NCBI GenBank assembly: GCA_017550775.1
Contig: JAFZOA010000144.1
Coordinates: 1-6,135 of the forward strand
Direction of reading: 5' to 3'
From: Ruminiclostridium sp.
Lineage (GTDB): Bacteria; Bacillota_A; Clostridia; Oscillospirales; Ruminococcaceae
Length of the DNA stretch: 6,135 bases
In this document: piece after piece, positions 3,351-6,135 of the stretch
Layout: the number at the start of each line of letters is the position of its first letter
How positions within the stretch are numbered: the first letter of the stretch is position 1
Position numbers and translations under genes: made by a program
The notes under the pieces: model-generated
The model's input: only the letters and a program-made list of their open reading frames with translations
Database searches by the model: none
What the model was told of the DNA's origin: nothing

Positions 3351-6135
3351 ATGGAGAATAACATGATTCCGGTTGTAACAAGCTCGGTTTCCGAGCCTGC
3401 CGAAACGGATACACATTCGGTGGGAATATTCGCGGGTGCGTTCAGAATAACTACGGCGGATACGGAAACGAGCGAGGAGACAACCACTATTAACACTACG
3501 GAGGTACATAATGAGGTCTCGGAAGAACAGCGAGATGAAGAAAGTTCTCCTTCAGAGAAAGAAGAAATCACTACCACAGGAACAGAAGCCGTCGCTGATG
3601 AAACCCTGCGGACCGAAACAGAGATTTCGTCCGGTACGACGGATAACGCCGTAACGGAAGCGACTGCTGAAACGACAGTTCCTGCTGTTGTTACGGAAAT
3701 ATCCGAAACGGAAGCTGTCACGGAAGTCCCGGAAGAAACGGTAGTTTCCGAGGGTAACGATGCTGTGGGCGGAGCCGCATTTCTGTTGGTCGGTGCTGTG
3801 GGCGCGGCTGCGGCGGCTGGGGCGTTCCTGCACAAAAAGAAAAGAAAGTCCGGCGACGCGGACGATCAGAGCTTATCTGCAAAAGAGCGCGACGCCGCAA
3901 GAATCAATAAGGGCAAGAAGAAAAAGCCCAAGAAGAAGGCAATAAAGAAAAAGCGCGTAGTACCGAAAACGACGCAGAAAACTCTGCCCTATGTTCATGT
4001 ATGCGATGACTACATTTTCCTTGTGGACGAGCATAAGTACAGCAAGACCTACAAGTTTGAAGATGTGAATTACGCTATCGCAAAGCAGGAGGAACAGGAG
4101 AGTATTTTCCTCGGTTACTGCTCGGTGCTTAACAGCTTCGATACAAATGCAGATATTCAGATTACGGTACATAACAACCGTGTAAACAAGGCTGATTTCG
4201 ATGATATGGTGCTGCTCAAACATAAGGGTGACAGCTTTGACCACTACATTGATGTTTACAATAAAATGCTGGTCGAGAAAATGGAGCAGGGACAGAACGG
4301 TATCATCAGAAACAAGTATCTTACAGTCTCGGTGCAGGCGGCTGACCTTGAAAGCGCAAAGGCAAAGTTCAACACTATCGACATTGACCTTTTCAACGCT
4401 TTTAAGAAGATAGGATCGGTAGTAACGCCGCTGACTTCCAATGAGCGTATAGTTATGCTCAAGGATATATTCAGAAACGTTGATGAAAAAATACCGACAT
4501 TCGATCAGAACGACTATATCCGCGGCTCCGAACGTGCTTACTGCTGTCCCGATTACTTTGAGTTCAAGAAGGACTATTTCATGTGGGGCGACAAGTATGC
4601 GAGAACTATGTTCATCAAGGACTTGCCCGCAAGCCTGAAAGACAATATGCTCACGGACATAACGAACACAAACCTTGATGTTATGGTTTCCGTGAATATC
4701 GCTCCGGTTGATCCGTACAAGGCGTTGAAGATAGTAAATCATCAGCTTACATCTATGAGAGCAAATAAGCTGCAGGCGGAGAAAAAGGCGATTCAGTCCG
4801 GCTACACTTCTGACGTAATCAATGAAGATCTGAAACATTCGCTTGTTGAAGCCGAGGAACTGCTTGACGATCTTCGCTCAAAGAACCAGAAGATGTTCCT
4901 TAATAACATCATTATCATGGTCACGGGCAAGGACTATGAGGAACTTGAAAACAACACGGAGGCTATCGAGGGCGTTATCCGAAAGCATATTTGCTCGGTA
5001 TCTACGCTGAAATTTCAGCAGGAAGCTGGTATGCAGTCGGTTCTTCCGCTCGGGAACTGTACGCTGAAACTCCGAAGAACAATGACAACGGAAAGCACAG
5101 CGGTATTCCTGCCGTTCTCGGCAAAGGAAATATCGCAGCAGAACGGTATGTACTACGGGCTGAATGCGCTGTCAAACAATATGATAATATTCAGCAGATT
5201 ATCGCTGAAAAACCCGAACGGCTTTATTCTCGGCTCGCCGGGTTCCGGTAAATCATTTGCGGCAAAGCGTGAGATGCTGAATGTCTTTCTTGCGACGGGC
5301 GATGACATAATCATCATAGACCCGGAAAGAGAGTACACAAATCTGGTTACAGCGATGAACGGCTCAACGATATATGTCGGACCGAGCAGTAAGAACTACA
5401 TCAATCCGCTGGATATGTCGAAAGATTATTCCGATGATGAAAGTCCGCTGGTCATGAAGTCCGATTTTATTCTCTCGTTCTGTGAGTGCCTTGTCGGTAA
5501 GCAGGGCTTGACTGCGAAGGAGCGTGGTATCATAGATCGCTGCCTGACAATGACGTATGGCGAGTATGTTCAGAACTTCGATCCGGACAAGCTCCCGACG
5601 CTTATGGACTTTTATGAGAACCTTAAAAAGCAGCCGGAAAAGGAAGCGCAGGGACTGGCACTTTCATTCGAGCTTTACATCAAGGGTAATCTGAACGTGT
5701 TCGCGCATAAGACGAACATAAATCTTACGAACAGGGTAGTATCGTTCGATATTAAGGATCTCGGTAAGCAGTTAAAGACTATCGGTATGCTGATAGTGCT
5801 TGACTTTATCTGGAACAAGATCACGGAAAACCGCGCAAAAGGCAAGAGAACATGGATATACATGGATGAGATCTATCTTCTGTTTGCTAATGAGTATTCC
5901 GCAAACTTCCTCTTTGAACTCTATAAGAGAGCGAGAAAGTGGGGCGGTGTACCGACAGGTATTACTCAGAACGTTGAGGATATGCTTAAATCTGAGACAG
6001 CACGTTCAATGCTTTCAAATACAGACTTCGTTATGATGCTCAATCAGGCGACTTCCGACAGGATACAGCTCGCGAAACTGCTGAATATCTCGGATAACCT
6101 TCTGACGTATGTAACGAGCAGCGAAAGCGGACAGG
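3351..6135 (+). CDS. virB4: VirB4-like conjugation ATPase with Thr/Glu-rich N-terminal extension and membrane helix (3' truncated)
   Basis: One uninterrupted frame of 928 codons to the right edge, starting at an ATG with AAAGGA (3337-3342). Residues 1-137 are Ser/Thr/Glu-rich and have no signal peptide. Residues 138-160 form an Ala/Gly-rich hydrophobic helix, and 161-204 are strongly Lys/Arg-rich. From about 205 the protein is a typical VirB4: N-terminal domain (about 205-600), the YYGLN motif at 601-605, Walker A G-S-P-G-S-G-K-S at 628-635, IDPEREY at 656-662, Walker B IYMDE with D839 and E840, and TQN at 872-874. VirB4 ATPases energise assembly and transfer at the cytoplasmic side of the channel. 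Relatives in clostridial ICEs begin close to residue 205, so the first 200 residues are an addition. No in-frame ATG, GTG or TTG lies between 3801 and 4022, so a separate VirB4 start at the usual place is unlikely. Only the C-terminal end appears to be missing. ATPase identity: very confident; function of the extension: unknown. Confidence 0.93.
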   Translation, partial: MENNMIPVVTSSVSEPAETDTHSVGIFAGAFRITTADTETSEETTTINTTEVHNEVSEEQRDEESSPSEKEEITTTGTEAVADETLRTETEISSGTTDNAVTEATAETTVPAVVTEISETEAVTEVPEETVVSEGNDAVGGAAFLLVGAVGAAAAAGAFLHKKKRKSGDADDQSLSAKERDAARINKGKKKKPKKKAIKKKRVVPKTTQKTLPYVHVCDDYIFLVDEHKYSKTYKFEDVNYAIAKQEEQESIFLGYCSVLNSFDTNADIQITVHNNRVNKADFDDMVLLKHKGDSFDHYIDVYNKMLVEKMEQGQNGIIRNKYLTVSVQAADLESAKAKFNTIDIDLFNAFKKIGSVVTPLTSNERIVMLKDIFRNVDEKIPTFDQNDYIRGSERAYCCPDYFEFKKDYFMWGDKYARTMFIKDLPASLKDNMLTDITNTNLDVMVSVNIAPVDPYKALKIVNHQLTSMRANKLQAEKKAIQSGYTSDVINEDLKHSLVEAEELLDDLRSKNQKMFLNNIIIMVTGKDYEELENNTEAIEGVIRKHICSVSTLKFQQEAGMQSVLPLGNCTLKLRRTMTTESTAVFLPFSAKEISQQNGMYYGLNALSNNMIIFSRLSLKNPNGFILGSPGSGKSFAAKREMLNVFLATGDDIIIIDPEREYTNLVTAMNGSTIYVGPSSKNYINPLDMSKDYSDDESPLVMKSDFILSFCECLVGKQGLTAKERGIIDRCLTMTYGEYVQNFDPDKLPTLMDFYENLKKQPEKEAQGLALSFELYIKGNLNVFAHKTNINLTNRVVSFDIKDLGKQLKTIGMLIVLDFIWNKITENRAKGKRTWIYMDEIYLLFANEYSANFLFELYKRARKWGGVPTGITQNVEDMLKSETARSMLSNTDFVMMLNQATSDRIQLAKLLNISDNLLTYVTSSESGQ
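3450..3758 (+). repeat. Low-complexity Thr/Glu-coding tract in virB4
   Basis: This part of the virB4 extension is built from short degenerate units. ACGGAA occurs five times (3462, 3654, 3693, 3708, 3720), always in the same codon phase, giving Thr-Glu. ACGGAG, ACCGAA and ACAGAA variants add further Thr-Glu pairs. The encoded protein is acidic, probably disordered, and similar in style to spacer regions of Gram-positive surface proteins. Expansion by slippage is a plausible origin, but units are too diverged to define an exact period. Confidence 0.6.

Larger units (their letters stand above)
1..6135 (+). mobile_element. Internal part of an ICE-type conjugation (type IV secretion) module
   Basis: The whole window is one co-directional cluster of conjugation genes: coupling protein, pilin-like protein, VirB6/TrbL-like protein, small membrane peptides, PrgI family protein and VirB4. 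This order is known from the transfer regions of Tn1549/CTn-like integrative and conjugative elements in Clostridia. Neither end of the element is visible, and there is no integrase, relaxase, attachment site or origin of transfer here. Chromosomal ICE versus plasmid therefore cannot be decided from the sequence. The identity as a conjugation module is firm; the ICE assignment is inference from gene order. Confidence 0.8.

Noticed and set aside
3382..3396. GCTCGG-TTT-CCGAGC inverted repeat near the start of virB4
   Set aside because: A six-pair stem inside coding sequence without U-tract or other context; most likely chance.
3197..3835. Open frame of 212 codons on the - strand, Ser/Val-rich
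   Set aside because: It is the mirror of the Thr/Glu-coding low-complexity tract: repeated ACGGAA and GAAACG codons read as Ser/Val/Phe codons on the other strand and give few stops.
3873..4838. Open frame of 321 codons on the - strand
   Set aside because: It lies wholly antisense to the virB4 frame, whose + strand product has clear VirB4 motifs. The antisense frame shows no recognisable domain and is best explained by the codon use of the real gene.
4991..5251. 86-codon + strand frame within virB4
   Set aside because: It is a different phase of the virB4 coding sequence around the YYGLN and Walker A region and has no independent support.

Overview
The window is a compact, single-strand stretch of a Gram-positive conjugation (type IV secretion) module, of the kind carried by integrative and conjugative elements of Clostridia. 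The recognisable genes, in order, are: the C-terminal end of a VirD4-like coupling ATPase, a small two-helix pilin-like protein (VirB2/TrbC/Maff2 type), a polytopic VirB6/TrbL-like channel protein, a PrgI (VirB3-like) protein, and a VirB4 ATPase that runs off the right edge. This order matches the Tn1549/CTn-type transfer region of Firmicutes elements. Strong GGAGG-type ribosome binding sites, mid-range base composition, and Thr/Glu-rich low-complexity protein sequence suggest a gut or rumen clostridium, perhaps Ruminococcus-like. That placement is inference.

Layout: 2-667, end of VirD4 with a long acidic tail. 693-1154, pilin-like gene with a long leader. 1164-1204, a strong imperfect hairpin in the only sizeable intergenic gap. 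1227-2015, VirB6/TrbL-like protein from a TTG start. 2032-2907, four small genes (35, 58, 135 and 40 residues), three of them single-pass membrane peptides and one a soluble protein with a Cys cluster. 2910-3323, PrgI family. 3351-6135, VirB4 with an unusual N-terminal extension. All genes lie on the + strand with gaps of 2 to 72 bases, so they probably form one transcription unit. No promoter, Rho-independent terminator, RNA gene, CRISPR array, insertion sequence or attachment site was recognised. No stretch above 300 bases lacks a gene.

How the parts work together (family knowledge): VirD4 brings the relaxase-bound DNA strand to the channel. VirB4 powers assembly and transfer. VirB6- and PrgI/VirB3-like proteins form the inner-membrane channel and dock VirB4. 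The pilin-like protein may form a surface or membrane-embedded assembly. The relaxase, the cell-wall hydrolase and the integrase would be expected outside the window.

The most unusual points are three. The VirB4 gene carries about 200 extra N-terminal residues: a Ser/Thr/Glu-rich stretch, one predicted membrane helix and a Lys-rich linker, in one uninterrupted reading frame. A set of small, unannotated membrane peptides sits between the VirB6 and PrgI genes. A hairpin with a stem of about 16 base pairs directly follows the pilin gene.
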